A stretch of DNA of 64,000 bases from Bacteroidales bacterium UBA5219. Its GTDB lineage: Bacteria > Bacteroidota > Bacteroidia > Bacteroidales > ML635J-15. Of this stretch, positions 35,852-45,677 are shown piece after piece. The stretch's first letter is position 1, and the number at the start of each line of letters is the position of its first letter. The stretch is taken from NCBI GenBank assembly GCA_002412425.1, contig DHVB01000054.1, positions 1 to 64,000 of the forward strand. The letters are read 5' to 3'. Under the pieces are notes generated by a model that saw nothing but the letters and a program-made list of their open reading frames with translations, had not been told where the DNA came from and did not search any database. Position numbers and translations under genes: made by a program.

Positions 35852-36271
35852 ATGAAAATTTTAATAATAAACGGAGCAAATCTTAGTAATATTGGACAAA
35901 GAGAAGTAGAAATTTACGGAAAAGATGATTTTTTAGTTTATTTAGAAAGTTTAAAATCTGAATTTTATGAATTTGAAATTTCATATTTTCAATCTCACGT
36001 TGAGGGAGAAATAGTTTCAAAACTTCATAGTTCTAATGGTAAAGTTGATGGCATAGTTTTAAATGCAGGTGCTTTTTCTCATACTTCTGTTGCTATTCGC
36101 GATGCTATAGCAGCAATAAAAACTCCTGTAGTGATGCTTCATATTTCAAATGTTTATGCTAGGGAAAAATTTAGAGCAAATAATATAATTGCACCTGTTT
36201 GTCGAGGAATAATTACAGGTTTTGGTTTGCTTTCCTACAAATTAGCTTTAGAAAGTTTTAAAAACTTATAA
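35852..36271 (+). CDS. aroQ: Type II 3-dehydroquinate dehydratase
   Basis: 139 residues, usual for the type II enzyme. MKILIINGANLSNIGQREVE resembles the standard GPNLN-LG-RE start; Tyr22 (EIYGKDD) and His97 (MLHISN) fill the catalytic positions, with NAGAFSHTSVAIRDAI (71-86) and VYAREKFRANN as substrate-binding blocks. It removes water from 3-dehydroquinate in the shikimate pathway. The fold forms a dodecamer. Its stop overlaps the end of the convergent NlpC/P60 gene by 6 bases. Confidence 0.94.
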   Translation: MKILIINGANLSNIGQREVEIYGKDDFLVYLESLKSEFYEFEISYFQSHVEGEIVSKLHSSNGKVDGIVLNAGAFSHTSVAIRDAIAAIKTPVVMLHISNVYAREKFRANNIIAPVCRGIITGFGLLSYKLALESFKNL

Positions 36272-37033
36272 TAAAGATTTTACCACTCTTAAATTGTGAG
36301 TATATCTTTTTAAATTTTTATTGTAAATCCCTTGATGGTCAATTCTGTCAATTCTTACTTTTCCTGAAGAATGAATAATTTTACCAGATTCATAAATTAT
36401 TCCAACATGTATTATATTTCCTTCTTCATCGTCAAAAAAGGCTAAATCTCCAGCTTGTGCTTCGGAAATAAAATTGCATGTTTGTCCAAAATTAATTTGT
36501 TGAGACGCATCTCTTGGCAACTGGATTCCAACTAAAGAATATAAATATTGCGAAAATCCCGAACAATCTAAACCCCAAGTTGTGCGACCACCCCACAAAT
36601 AAGGCGAATTTAACAAATCGTGAGCATGTTTAATAATGCATTCAGCTTTGTTGTCAAAACTTAAACATTTAAAGTTTTTTGGAATTTGGTATTTATTATC
36701 ATTTATGTGAAATTCTTTTTTGTTCTTTGGTAAAACAGCACCATTAGGAAGCAGGATAGGAGTGTCGTTGACAGTAATCTCAAGTGTTTGATGCAACCTA
36801 TACGCATTTTTAAATTCTTCGATTAATTTGTCTTCTTTATCCAAAAAAGTTAAAGTTGTGGTATCAACCCAGCCTTCGTAATCGTCGTGCAAAGTTCTAA
36901 CTTTTGTCCAATCTTCTTTGTGTATTTGTATTTCAACCAACTCTCCGAACAACAGTTGATTTACCATTTCGCTCTTGTGCGACATTCCACTTCGTAGCGG
37001 AATATATGCTAGTTCACAAATTCCTATACGCAT
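36266..37033 (-). CDS. NlpC/P60 cysteine peptidase with SH3-like domains
   Basis: 255 residues. N-terminal SH3-like domains (about 1-65 and 75-125; ELVEIQIHKEDWTKVRT, YEGWVD) are followed by an NlpC/P60 (C40) domain with C157 (GLDCSGFSQYLYSL), H209 (IIHVGI) and a third polar residue at H221. SPYLWGGRT precedes the Cys as usual. These enzymes cut D-Glu-diamino acid bonds in peptidoglycan peptides; the layout resembles YkfC-type enzymes. No signal peptide is visible, which suggests action on imported muropeptides in the cytoplasm. It overlaps aroQ by 6 bases tail to tail. Confidence 0.9.
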   Translation of the reverse strand: MRIGICELAYIPLRSGMSHKSEMVNQLLFGELVEIQIHKEDWTKVRTLHDDYEGWVDTTTLTFLDKEDKLIEEFKNAYRLHQTLEITVNDTPILLPNGAVLPKNKKEFHINDNKYQIPKNFKCLSFDNKAECIIKHAHDLLNSPYLWGGRTTWGLDCSGFSQYLYSLVGIQLPRDASQQINFGQTCNFISEAQAGDLAFFDDEEGNIIHVGIIYESGKIIHSSGKVRIDRIDHQGIYNKNLKRYTHNLRVVKSLL

Positions 37034-37150
37034 AATTAAAGCTTTAAAACTTTTTCAAAATTACATATAAATTCTGTGAATAAAGAAATAATTTTTTAAC
37101 AAGAGAATTTTAATAACTCTGTCTAAAGTACTTGTTGAAAATTTAGTTTA

Positions 37151-37187
37151 TAAAAAAATCAGTCCAAGTTTTTATGCTTGGACTGAT
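37151..37187 (-). terminator. Rho-independent terminator
   Basis: Perfect 11-bp stem (37158-37168 with 37177-37187), 8-base loop, then seven T on the minus strand. It lies about 30 bases past the stop of the PepSY-like lipoprotein gene. Confidence 0.85.
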
Positions 37188-37215
37188 CTATGAACATGTA
37201 TTTTAGACTAACTAT

Positions 37216-37668
37216 CTAGTTGTCAACTCTTAAAAATTTACCACCTAAATCAAACACCAACTCAACATTATTTTGCAACTTAATTTCATAAGTTTTGTTT
37301 TCCTTTTCAATTTGAACAATAAATTGATTTGGATAGTTAGTAGTGCAGTAGGTGATGATTGATTGTGGCAATAAAGCTAAAATACTCGCTGGTACAGCTA
37401 AAGTTTTTCCATCTATATTTGTCCATTCACCAGATTTGTTAAATTCTAATTCAAATCCATTTACAAGATCAATTTCCCAAGTATAGGTAGCGTCATCATA
37501 GTCTTTAAAAGCTCTAAGCACATCAACATTTGGGAAATGTGTAGAAACAAAATCTTGAACAGCTTTAGGAGTTTTCTTTATGTCCACTTCTTTATCTTTT
37601 TTACAACTAACACTTAGAGAAGTAGTAAGAATAAGTGCTAGCATAATAAATGCATTTAGTTTTTTCAT
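37216..37668 (-). CDS. PepSY-like (DUF2874) lipoprotein
   Basis: 150 residues. Lipoprotein signal MKKLNAFIMLALILTTSLSVSC with lipidated Cys22. Two PepSY-like repeats follow: VQDFVSTHFPNVDVLRAFKD, with YTWEIDLVNGFELEFNKSGEW, and IITYCTTNYPNQFIVQIEKEN, with YEIKLQNNVELVFDLGGKFL. This is the Bacteroidota DUF2874 family of periplasmic small proteins, related in fold to beta-lactamase-inhibitor-like proteins; no role is established. A single gene with its own terminator, 130 bases past the mutB stop region. Confidence 0.85.
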   Translation of the reverse strand: MKKLNAFIMLALILTTSLSVSCKKDKEVDIKKTPKAVQDFVSTHFPNVDVLRAFKDYDDATYTWEIDLVNGFELEFNKSGEWTNIDGKTLAVPASILALLPQSIITYCTTNYPNQFIVQIEKENKTYEIKLQNNVELVFDLGGKFLRVDN

Positions 37669-37798
37669 ATTAATTTTACTTTAATTTGTTAAAAATATAA
37701 TTCACTCACTTTTTTAATAATTTGTAACTTTTAAGTTAAAAACAAAATAAGCAGTCAAAAGTTTACTTTATGAACTTTAAAAACTTTAAATTTATAAG

Positions 37799-39931
37799 TT
37801 AGTCATTTAACAGTATTTCTAAAATAGCAATCGCAGCTTTAGAAACCGAAGTACCAGGACCAAAAATTGCAGCTACACCAGCATCATAAAGGAATTGGTA
37901 ATCTTGTGAAGGGATTACACCGCCTGCAATTACTAAAATATCTTCTCTTCCAAGTTTTTTAAGTTCTGCAATTACTGCTGGAATTAAAGTTTTGTGTCCT
38001 GCAGCTAAAGATGAAACACCAAGTATGTGAACATCATTTTCTACAGCTTGTTTTGCAGCTTCTTCGGGAGTTTGGAATAGTGGACCTATATCCACATCAA
38101 AACCAACATCGGCATAACCTGTAGAAACTACTTTAGCTCCGCGGTCGTGTCCGTCTTGTCCCATTTTTGCAACCATTATACGAGGTTGGCGACCTTCTTT
38201 TTCGGCAAAAGTTTTACATAATTCTTTTGCTTTATTAAAATCAGGATCGTCTTTTGATTCTGAGGAGTAAACTCCTGAAATTGTTCTTATCACGGCTTTA
38301 TACCTTCCTACAATTTTTTCACATGCATCAGAAATTTCGCCTAAACTTGCTCGTTTTTTAGCAGCGTCAATTGCTAATGCTAACAAATTACCTTTACCTG
38401 TTTCTACACATTTGGTAATTGCAGCTAAAGCAGCTTGGCATTCGGCTTCGTTTCTTTCTGCACGTAGTTGTTCTAATCTTTTAATTTGAGCTTCTCTTAC
38501 TGCTGTATTGTCAACATCAAGAATATCAATAGGATCTTCTTTTTCTAAACGATATTTATTTGTTCCTACTATAGTTTGTTCGCCACTGTCGATACGTGCT
38601 TGTGTGCGTGCAGCAGCTTCTTCAATTCTCATTTTTGGAATTCCAGACTCAATAGCTTTAGCCATTCCGCCTAATGATTCAATTTCTTCAATTAATTTCC
38701 AAGCTTTGTGAGCAATTTCATGAGTTAACGATTCAACATAATAAGAACCTGCCCATGGGTCAACTTGCTTGCAAATATTTGTTTCTTCTTGAATATAAAT
38801 TTGAGTATTTCTTGCAATACGTGCAGAAAAATCTGTTGGTAAAGCAATAGCTTCGTCCAATGCGTTTGTATGTAAAGATTGAGTGTGTCCCAAGGCTGCA
38901 CCCATTGCTTCGATACAAGTTCTTGCAACGTTGTTAAAAGGGTCTTGCTCTGTAAGCGACCAGCCCGAAGTTTGAGTATGAGTTCTTAGTGCAAGAGATT
39001 TTGGATTTTTTGGATTAAATTGTTTTACAATTTTTGCCCACAACATTCTTGCAGCACGCATTTTGGCAATTTCCATAAAATGGTTCATTCCCAATGCCCA
39101 GAAGAAAGACAAACGAGGAGCAAAAGCATCAATATCAATTCCAGCTTTAACTCCTGTGCGTAAATATTCAAGTCCGTCAGCTAAAGTATATGCTAACTCA
39201 ATATCAGCTGTAGCACCAGCTTCCTGCATGTGATAGCCAGAAATACTAATGCTGTTGAACTTAGGCATATTTTGAGATGTAAATTCAAAAATATCGGCAA
39301 TAATTTTCATTGAAAATTCAGGTGGATAAATATAAGTATTTCTCACCATAAATTCTTTTAAAATGTCGTTTTGGATAGTTCCTGCAAGTTCTTCGAGTTT
39401 TGCTCCTTGCTCCATAGCAGCAACAATGTAGAAAGCTAAAATTGGTAATACTGCTCCGTTCATTGTCATAGAAACCGACATTTGATTTAAAGGAATTTGG
39501 TCGAATAAAATTTTCATATCCAAAATCGAATCTACTGCCACACCAGCTTTCCCAACATCGCCCACAACGCGTGGATGGTCAGAGTCATAACCACGGTGAG
39601 TAGCAAGGTCGAAAGCAACAGACAAACCTTTTTGTCCGGCAGCTAGGTTTCTACGATAAAAAGCATTTGATTCTTCAGCAGTTGAAAAACCTGCATATTG
39701 ACGAATTGTCCAAGGACGCATAACATACATAGTTGAATATGGACCGCGTAAATATGGCGATATTCCAGCAGCATAATTCAAATGTTCCATTCCTTTTAAA
39801 TCATCAGCAGTATAAAGTTTTTTTACTGGAATTTGTTCAGGAGTCATCCAATTTTTCTCAGTAACAGATTTGTCTGAAACTGTATTCTGAGCTCTTGTCT
39901 TAATATCTATATTTTTATAATTAGGTTTCAT
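37799..39931 (-). CDS. mutB: Methylmalonyl-CoA mutase large (catalytic) subunit
   Basis: 710 residues, usual for the alpha subunit. TIM-barrel substrate domain ([40 protein letters not shown]) and a C-terminal cobalamin domain with the B12-binding D593-x-H595-x2-G598 ([10 protein letters not shown]), then [10 protein letters not shown] and AGGVIP. It interconverts (R)-methylmalonyl-CoA and succinyl-CoA with adenosylcobalamin, a step in propionate formation from succinate or in propionate use. Follows mutA by 14 bases. A meaB-like chaperone gene is not seen nearby. Confidence 0.96.
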   Translation of the reverse strand: MKPNYKNIDIKTRAQNTVSDKSVTEKNWMTPEQIPVKKLYTADDLKGMEHLNYAAGISPYLRGPYSTMYVMRPWTIRQYAGFSTAEESNAFYRRNLAAGQKGLSVAFDLATHRGYDSDHPRVVGDVGKAGVAVDSILDMKILFDQIPLNQMSVSMTMNGAVLPILAFYIVAAMEQGAKLEELAGTIQNDILKEFMVRNTYIYPPEFSMKIIADIFEFTSQNMPKFNSISISGYHMQEAGATADIELAYTLADGLEYLRTGVKAGIDIDAFAPRLSFFWALGMNHFMEIAKMRAARMLWAKIVKQFNPKNPKSLALRTHTQTSGWSLTEQDPFNNVARTCIEAMGAALGHTQSLHTNALDEAIALPTDFSARIARNTQIYIQEETNICKQVDPWAGSYYVESLTHEIAHKAWKLIEEIESLGGMAKAIESGIPKMRIEEAAARTQARIDSGEQTIVGTNKYRLEKEDPIDILDVDNTAVREAQIKRLEQLRAERNEAECQAALAAITKCVETGKGNLLALAIDAAKKRASLGEISDACEKIVGRYKAVIRTISGVYSSESKDDPDFNKAKELCKTFAEKEGRQPRIMVAKMGQDGHDRGAKVVSTGYADVGFDVDIGPLFQTPEEAAKQAVENDVHILGVSSLAAGHKTLIPAVIAELKKLGREDILVIAGGVIPSQDYQFLYDAGVAAIFGPGTSVSKAAIAILEILLND

Positions 39932-39945
39932 TTTTTAAGATTTTT

Positions 39946-41778
39946 TTAGTTAATACCAAGTTGTTTTTGATAAGATTTTAAATCTTCAAGTACGTTAGAT
40001 CTAACGTGAATAAAGTTTTTAATTCCTTTAGCTTCTAAGGCATCTTTACAAGCTGGGTTACCAGCAACAACTAAAATTTTGCCATTAATTTTTTCAAAAG
40101 CTTCGGGAGCTAAAGTTTCATATTCTTCGTCAGAGCTACACAAAACAACTATATCAGCATTTCTTTCTTGTGCAGCTTTCATTCCTTCTGCAATATTGTC
40201 GAAACCGTTATTGTCAATTACTTCAAATCCTGCACAAGCAAAAAAGTTGCTCGAAAACTGAGCGCGTGCTTTTCTGAAAGTTAAATTTCCAATTGTTAGC
40301 ATAAACACAACTGGTCTTTTCTTAGCTTTATCGGTTTTTAATCTTAATTTTTCAAACTCTACAGCACCGCGATGTAAGGTAATGGTTTTAAACATTGTGT
40401 TTTCAATATTAGGCTTTTTAGAAATAGCAACTTCATCTTTAATTTCGTTAAAGTTTGGAAATTGGTTTGTGCCTAATAAAATTTCACGGCGTTTAGCAAC
40501 ATTCGACATGCGTGTTGTGGCAGTTTCGTTAATATTATCTTGTATAAAACCTTGTTTTACAGCTTCTCTATATCCGCCCATTTCATCAACTTTTAGGAAT
40601 AGTTCCCAAGTTTTGTCGATAATCATGTCGGTTAGATTTTCGATATAATATGAACCTGCAGCTGGGTCAGAAACTTTGCCAAAATGAGCTTCTTCAGTAA
40701 TTATTAGTTGAACATTTTTTGCAATTCTTAAAGAGAAGTCGTTAGGTTCTGTATAAGTAAAATCAAAAGGAATAACGCTCAAAGTATCTGTTCCGCCAAT
40801 AATTGCAGACATTGCTTCGGTTGTAACTCTAAGCATATTTACATGTGGGTCGTAAATTGTTTTATTCCATTGTGAAGTTTCGCAATGCATATTGATTTTT
40901 GCATTTTTCAAGTCTTTGCAAGCATTTGCTTCAACAATTTTTGCCCATAAAAAGCGAGCAGCTCTAAGTTTGGCAATTTCCATAAAATAATTTGAGCCAA
41001 CTGCGAAATTAAATCTAATTTTTGGTGCAATTTCGTCAGCAGAAATTCCTTGTTCTTTGAAAATGCTTAAATATTCTGCTCCTTCGCTTAATGCGAAAGC
41101 AAGTTCTTGCACAGCATTAGCACCAGCATTATGATAAGCATTGGCTTCAACACTTAGTAAACTAAATTGTGGTAAAATGTCTTTGTTTTTATTAAACATA
41201 TTTGTAGCACAATTGCAAGAATCTTTACTGCAATAAGTTTTACCCATAAGAATCATATAAGCCAATGGGTCGAATTTGTTTGAGCCTTGAATTTTGCTTA
41301 AATCATAAGAATTTTCTTTAGCATAATCAGCCAACATTTCAACATATTTATCGCCAAGTTCGCAGGCTAAAATGTTAATTTCGGCAGCTTCAGGATTTAT
41401 TTTATCCATTAATTTGTAAAAATCCTTTTTGCTTAAATCTTCAGTAATAATAAATCCCAAAGAATTAACTCCAGCATTTAACAAAGCAAGTGCTTGTTTA
41501 TTTGCTAAATTTACATCTTTAACCCAAATATCTTGTCTAATAAATTTTAAACCTTCGTAATCAGTACCTCTTGTGTATGGAAAATTTCCGGGATTTGAAT
41601 TCAAATAATCCAAGTTTTCCAAATTTTCGCTACGATAATAAGGTTTTAATGAAAATCCTTCTAAGGTTTTCCAGATTAATCTTTTCTCATAATCTGCACC
41701 TTTTAAATCTTTTAAAATAACTTCCTCCCAAGCTTGTGTGGGTATTGGAGGAAATTCGTGAAACAATTTTTCGTCCAT
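39946..41778 (-). CDS. mutA: Methylmalonyl-CoA mutase small subunit
   Basis: 610 residues. The same two-domain build as MutB but degenerate: the barrel is kept (GTDYEGLKFIRQDIW, EQGISADEIAPKIRFNFAVG), while the C-terminal domain lacks the D-x-H-x2-G cobalamin motif (SSNFFACAGFEVIDNNGFD in its place), as is normal for the non-catalytic beta subunit. It pairs with MutB in an alpha-beta dimer. First gene of the mutAB unit; a good promoter lies 35-60 bases upstream. Confidence 0.94.
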   Translation of the reverse strand: MDEKLFHEFPPIPTQAWEEVILKDLKGADYEKRLIWKTLEGFSLKPYYRSENLENLDYLNSNPGNFPYTRGTDYEGLKFIRQDIWVKDVNLANKQALALLNAGVNSLGFIITEDLSKKDFYKLMDKINPEAAEINILACELGDKYVEMLADYAKENSYDLSKIQGSNKFDPLAYMILMGKTYCSKDSCNCATNMFNKNKDILPQFSLLSVEANAYHNAGANAVQELAFALSEGAEYLSIFKEQGISADEIAPKIRFNFAVGSNYFMEIAKLRAARFLWAKIVEANACKDLKNAKINMHCETSQWNKTIYDPHVNMLRVTTEAMSAIIGGTDTLSVIPFDFTYTEPNDFSLRIAKNVQLIITEEAHFGKVSDPAAGSYYIENLTDMIIDKTWELFLKVDEMGGYREAVKQGFIQDNINETATTRMSNVAKRREILLGTNQFPNFNEIKDEVAISKKPNIENTMFKTITLHRGAVEFEKLRLKTDKAKKRPVVFMLTIGNLTFRKARAQFSSNFFACAGFEVIDNNGFDNIAEGMKAAQERNADIVVLCSSDEEYETLAPEAFEKINGKILVVAGNPACKDALEAKGIKNFIHVRSNVLEDLKSYQKQLGIN

Positions 41779-41809
41779 ATTTAAAACTAATTTGTTTTTA
41801 ATTTATTTG

Positions 41810-41839
41810 CAAAATTAATAGGAATAATTGATTTACAAA
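41810..41839 (-). promoter_or_regulatory. Candidate promoter for mutAB
   Basis: On the minus strand TTTG (41839-41836), 18 bases, TAATTTTG (41817-41810), 32 bases upstream of the mutA ATG. Confidence 0.5.
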
Positions 41840-41937
41840 TGATTTATGTCGTAAAACTTGATTTTAAATTAAAAAATTGAAACTTAATTGTAATAATAAC
41901 GTAAACTAAGCGTTATTAATATTATAAAATTAAAGCA

Positions 41938-42510
41938 ATGATTATGAAAAAAGCATTAGTTTTTATAGCCTTATCAATAATTTTCGTTTCGTGTATTAAA
42001 TATCCAGAACCTGATATACCGGCAGGTTATGGGATTCCTCCTACTTATACCAATTATTGCATTTTAGAAGAAATTTTTGGAAAGGTCAAAGAAGATACTA
42101 TGATTTATAAGACTTATTATGTAGAAGTTTACTTTTCAGGAAACATTGTGAAAGAAAATACATTGTACAGCACAGTAGATTGTTCGAAAGATCCAAATCC
42201 TTATTGTGCTTTGCCTTATGAGCAAAAATATTTTCTGAATAAGATAAAAAATATAGAAATTTCGGCAAACAAACCATATAGAAACCAAACACAGGAGATT
42301 GCTGATATTAAATATTTTTTCAGAAACAAAGCTAGTATTTATGATGAGAAAGCATATTTTGAAGAAGAATTAGGCTATTCCCCAATGCATATTGTTTTCA
42401 CAGAACCACCAGATTCTTCTCAAAACTTTATTTTTAAAATAAAAATAACAGATGATAACAATAATATATTTACTTGTTTAACTGATAGTGTTTACATTGA
42501 AAAGAAATAA
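41938..42510 (+). CDS. Predicted lipoprotein, unknown function
   Basis: 190 residues from ATG 41938 (or 188 from ATG 41944, which gives a cleaner MKKALVFIALSIIF start). Lipobox FVSC followed by IKYPEPD, so a lipid-anchored protein with a Pro-rich tether. The rest is a small beta-rich domain (IYKTYYVEVYFSGNIV, SQNFIFKIKITDDNNNIFT) with a possible disulfide pair around CSKDPNPYC. No family recognised. Two bases separate it from the next barrel gene; both are probably co-transcribed. Confidence 0.7.
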   Translation: MIMKKALVFIALSIIFVSCIKYPEPDIPAGYGIPPTYTNYCILEEIFGKVKEDTMIYKTYYVEVYFSGNIVKENTLYSTVDCSKDPNPYCALPYEQKYFLNKIKNIEISANKPYRNQTQEIADIKYFFRNKASIYDEKAYFEEELGYSPMHIVFTEPPDSSQNFIFKIKITDDNNNIFTCLTDSVYIEKK

Positions 42511-42512
42511 TT

Positions 42513-43091
42513 ATGAAAAAAGTATTAATTATCTTAGCGTTTTTACTAATGAATATTGTAGCGTTTTCGCAAACTGCAAATAGTAAATTAAGTTTAGAAT
42601 TGAGTGTTGGTAAATTGTTTTCGCCATATAGGTTTTATAAAAATCATACTGGTTATGAAAATATTAATTTAGGTTTAGCAATAGACATGACAGACAAAAT
42701 GGGAATTTCTGTATCACAATCATATTCTCGAGCATATAGTCAAATTTCTAATAATAGAATTCTTGTAATGCTAACAAGCATAAATCCTTACATTACTTTT
42801 TTCCCAGAAAATAAAATTAATTTAAGAATTTCGGCAGGTACTGGATTATTGTATTTTTACACAAAGAGTTTATATGAATCATGTCCGCTAAGTGATCATG
42901 TTTTTGGAATACCAATACATGGAAATATTGCTGTTTTTTACAATATAAACGACAATGTCGCAATAAATTTGAATTTTGATTCGCATTATAGTTTTTTATT
43001 TAATAAGACATATAAGCTAATAATAAACGATAAGTATTATTTTAAAACCTGTTTTAATTCAGTAAATCTTGGACTGAGGTATAGATTTTAG
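42513..43091 (+). CDS. Small outer-membrane barrel-like protein
   Basis: 192 residues with a signal peptide (MKKVLIILAFLLMN, ending VAFSQ). The mature part has about eight amphipathic strands (LSLELSVGKLFSPYRF, INLGLAIDMTDKMGISVSQS, INLRISAGTGLLYFY, VAINLNFDSHYSFLF) and ends SVNLGLRYRF with a terminal Phe, the mark of an outer-membrane barrel. Family unknown. Follows the lipoprotein gene by 2 bases. Confidence 0.72.
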   Translation: MKKVLIILAFLLMNIVAFSQTANSKLSLELSVGKLFSPYRFYKNHTGYENINLGLAIDMTDKMGISVSQSYSRAYSQISNNRILVMLTSINPYITFFPENKINLRISAGTGLLYFYTKSLYESCPLSDHVFGIPIHGNIAVFYNINDNVAINLNFDSHYSFLFNKTYKLIINDKYYFKTCFNSVNLGLRYRF

Positions 43092-43185
43092 ATTTTCCAC
43101 ATATTTTTTGCTTTAATTGCTTTTTTTATTTTAAATTTGTATAAAATTAATAAATATGGATCATAAGCATTGTTATAAGAAAATT

Positions 43186-44106
43186 ATGGGGAAAATAAAA
43201 CTGCTTTTAATCTCTGTTTGCTTTACAATAAGCCCTCAACTTGTAAATTCTTAATTTTTTGTTGAACTAAATACAGGTTATGCAGCGCCTTTGTATTATA
43301 CTGGAAAAGACACAGTTTATAATCAAGACTACATCCATAAATATAGATATGCTGATACTATATTTACAGAATGTGGAAAATATAATATGGGAAATGGATT
43401 TAGTTTGGGTTCTTCAATGGGATATCTAACAAAAATTGGGTTAAAGTTTGATTTAGATATTTTTTACTTAAATAATAAAGATATTAATTTTTTATACAAT
43501 AACTATAGACATGAATGGAATATGGCTTACGGATGGAATTTTGGGGATAGTATTCCAAAATATTATAATAAATATGAACAATATATTGCATACTATTCCA
43601 GCAGATTTTCTTTAATCCCCAAAATTGGTTATGTACATGATTTTAAAGATTTTTCTCTTGAATATTATATTGGTTCTTGTTTTTCTGATATAACTGTTTA
43701 TGTATATTATAATGGGTATGATGAATCAGTAACTAATACTACAGGCGTGGTACACGGTACTTTCGGAGAGCAAATTTACCATTACTATCAATTAGAAGAA
43801 AGTGTGTCAAAATTTAAGTATAACAAAAAATTAATAACTCCATATTTTCAACTAAAGTGTAATTATAAATTTAATCCAAATCTTAGTTTAAATATGGCTG
43901 CTAGTGTTTCTCCATTTATGTCTTTTAATAAGGACAAAGGTCTATATTATTATTACGGAAGAAAAAGCGTTTACGATGATAGAGAATTTTTGCAAGAACA
44001 AGAATTAGAAATGATTGATATTGTGCCACAAGGAATAAAACCAAATAGATATAACTTAAATGTTATAAACTTTTCTCTTGGCATACGTTACTATTTCCAA
44101 AAATAA
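43186..44106 (+). pseudogene. Outer-membrane barrel gene interrupted by a stop at the signal peptide junction
   Basis: ATG at 43186 (or in frame at 43156) begins a good signal peptide, MGKIKLLLISVCFTISPQLVNS, which runs into TAA at 43252-43254. The same frame then continues unbroken for 283 codons to 44106 (FFVELNTGYAAPLYYTGKD onward), with barrel strands and the end NFSLGIRYYFQK. The neighbours' signal peptides end in S-Q or A-Q, so the TAA most simply replaces CAA (Gln) by one C-to-T change. Internal starts such as TTG 43291 would give a protein without a signal peptide. It is either a very recent pseudogene, a sequencing error or a suppressed stop. No other lesion is seen. Confidence 0.75.
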
Positions 44107-44131
44107 AATTCAAAAACAATTAAAAATTTAG

Positions 44132-44139
44132 TATTTTTG
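44132..44139 (+). promoter_or_regulatory. Candidate -7 promoter box
   Basis: TATTTTTG 38 bases before the ATG of the SH3 protein gene; no good -33 TTTG upstream. Confidence 0.3.
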
Positions 44140-44176
44140 TACAACTTTTTTATAAGTGTAGTTAATTTTATAGATT

Positions 44177-44938
44177 ATGAAAAAAATATTTATCTTTTTA
44201 ATTTTAATTTCCACATTTGGTTATCTTGTGGCTCAACAAAAAATCGACAAAGCCTTTCCTTATCTTACTTGGGTTGATCCGCAAAGTGGAGAAAAATCTT
44301 CACAAGGCGAACTTTTTGGCTATGATGTATTGGTATTTACTCCTGTGCATCAGAGAATAGAAAATTTACCAAAGTCAGACCCCTGTTATAAGTCAGAAAA
44401 CAATTTAGATTTTTATTTGGTTGGAAGATATAAAAATGAAAGCATGACCGATGCAGTAAATATTCTGTATTCGCCAGGTCCAAGTTGGGATCCAAATTTT
44501 GTAATTACCGATAAAAACAATAAAGTTATTTGGAATTTTATATGCGAAAATATGTGCATAAATCTCACAGGTGTAATATATACATCTGGAAATGTTGACA
44601 AAATGTTTGATGAGCGTTGCAAATTCCAGTTGCAAAATAATAGAGTAGTGGAGGCAAAACAGCCTTATCTTTATGTAGGCATTAAAGATAAATTATTAAA
44701 ACCTGTAAAACTTTATAGCGACAAAACTGGTGGCGAAGTAATTGCAACATTGCCAGTTGGTTATGAAGTAGAAGTTCTTTTAAGTGAAAATTATGATAAA
44801 TTTGCAGAGAATATAGATTATCCAATAAACTATTTAGTGCGTACATCATTTGGTTTAGTAGGCTGGCTTAGACTTACAAGCGAAGATACTTATCATTTAG
44901 ACCCAGTTATTAGAGGTTTAGGATATTTAGGTGATTAA
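44177..44938 (+). CDS. Secreted protein with C-terminal SH3-like domain
   Basis: 253 residues. Signal peptide MKKIFIFLILISTFGYLVAQ. The central part (about 25-160) is unknown, with six Cys (for example DPCYKSEN, CENMC, ERCKF) that could form disulfides. The C-terminal 75 residues look like a bacterial SH3 domain (KPVKLYSDKTGGEVIATLPV, then YLVRTSFGLVGWLRL), which often binds cell wall peptides. Part of a run of small secreted genes on this strand. The LprI-like gene follows closely. Confidence 0.72.
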   Translation: MKKIFIFLILISTFGYLVAQQKIDKAFPYLTWVDPQSGEKSSQGELFGYDVLVFTPVHQRIENLPKSDPCYKSENNLDFYLVGRYKNESMTDAVNILYSPGPSWDPNFVITDKNNKVIWNFICENMCINLTGVIYTSGNVDKMFDERCKFQLQNNRVVEAKQPYLYVGIKDKLLKPVKLYSDKTGGEVIATLPVGYEVEVLLSENYDKFAENIDYPINYLVRTSFGLVGWLRLTSEDTYHLDPVIRGLGYLGD

Positions 44939-44951
44939 TAAATTTAAAAAG

Positions 44952-45533
44952 ATGAAAAAATATATTTTGTACTTAGTCTTAATTTTAGCTTGTGTAAATG
45001 TAAATGCACAAAGCTTTAAATTGCCAGAAAAAATGATTAATTCTGAAGATAGTTTAGAACCTCTAACAGAAGAGGAAATTAGCGAAATCCAGGGTAAAGT
45101 AGATGAGTTTTATCATAAAATGCAAAAGCAATATTCTGATTATGATGAAATGGCAAAGCAATATTATGTAGAATTTAGAACAGATACTTTTGCTATTGAA
45201 ATTATAGAAAACCTAAGAAGCTCAAAGCGAATTCCTGAGTTGGAATATAGCATTATTGTTTCTGATGTAAACGCAGCTTATGATGTTTTGTTAAATAAAT
45301 ATTATAAACTTTTACGAGCGAATTTGAATGAGGAAAAACAAGAAATGTTAAAACAATCTCAGCTAAATTGGCTTAAATTCAAGACATCAGAATTAAAGTT
45401 ATGTGGTGAAGTATTCTTAGAAGATGGAAGTATAGGCGAAATAAAAGCTAGATATTATGATACTGAACTAATAAAATCTCGTACAATACGATTGTTTGAG
45501 TATTTAGTGGAAATAAGTGCGTATGTAGATTGA
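44952..45533 (+). CDS. LprI/DUF1311-like secreted protein
   Basis: 193 residues from ATG 44952, which starts directly at a signal peptide (MKKYILYLVLILACVNVNAQ); an in-frame ATG at 44931 would add seven residues and overlap the previous gene. The C-terminal half fits the DUF1311/LprI pattern: AAYDVLLNKYYKLLRANLNE, then LKQSQLNWLKFKTSELKLC. LprI-type proteins in mycobacteria inhibit lysozyme; the role here is unknown. Expected in the periplasm. Last gene of this accessory run. Confidence 0.72.
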   Translation: MKKYILYLVLILACVNVNAQSFKLPEKMINSEDSLEPLTEEEISEIQGKVDEFYHKMQKQYSDYDEMAKQYYVEFRTDTFAIEIIENLRSSKRIPELEYSIIVSDVNAAYDVLLNKYYKLLRANLNEEKQEMLKQSQLNWLKFKTSELKLCGEVFLEDGSIGEIKARYYDTELIKSRTIRLFEYLVEISAYVD

Positions 45534-45677
45534 TAATGGCTTTTTTGTTTCAAAAATTATTTTCAAAAAATCCAAGTATCTATAAAAAATCTTTAGAAAC
45601 TTATTGGAAAATCTAAAATTCTTTCAACTTTTAACACTTCAACTACGTTCAGTGCATCGCTTTTAACTTTTAACTGA

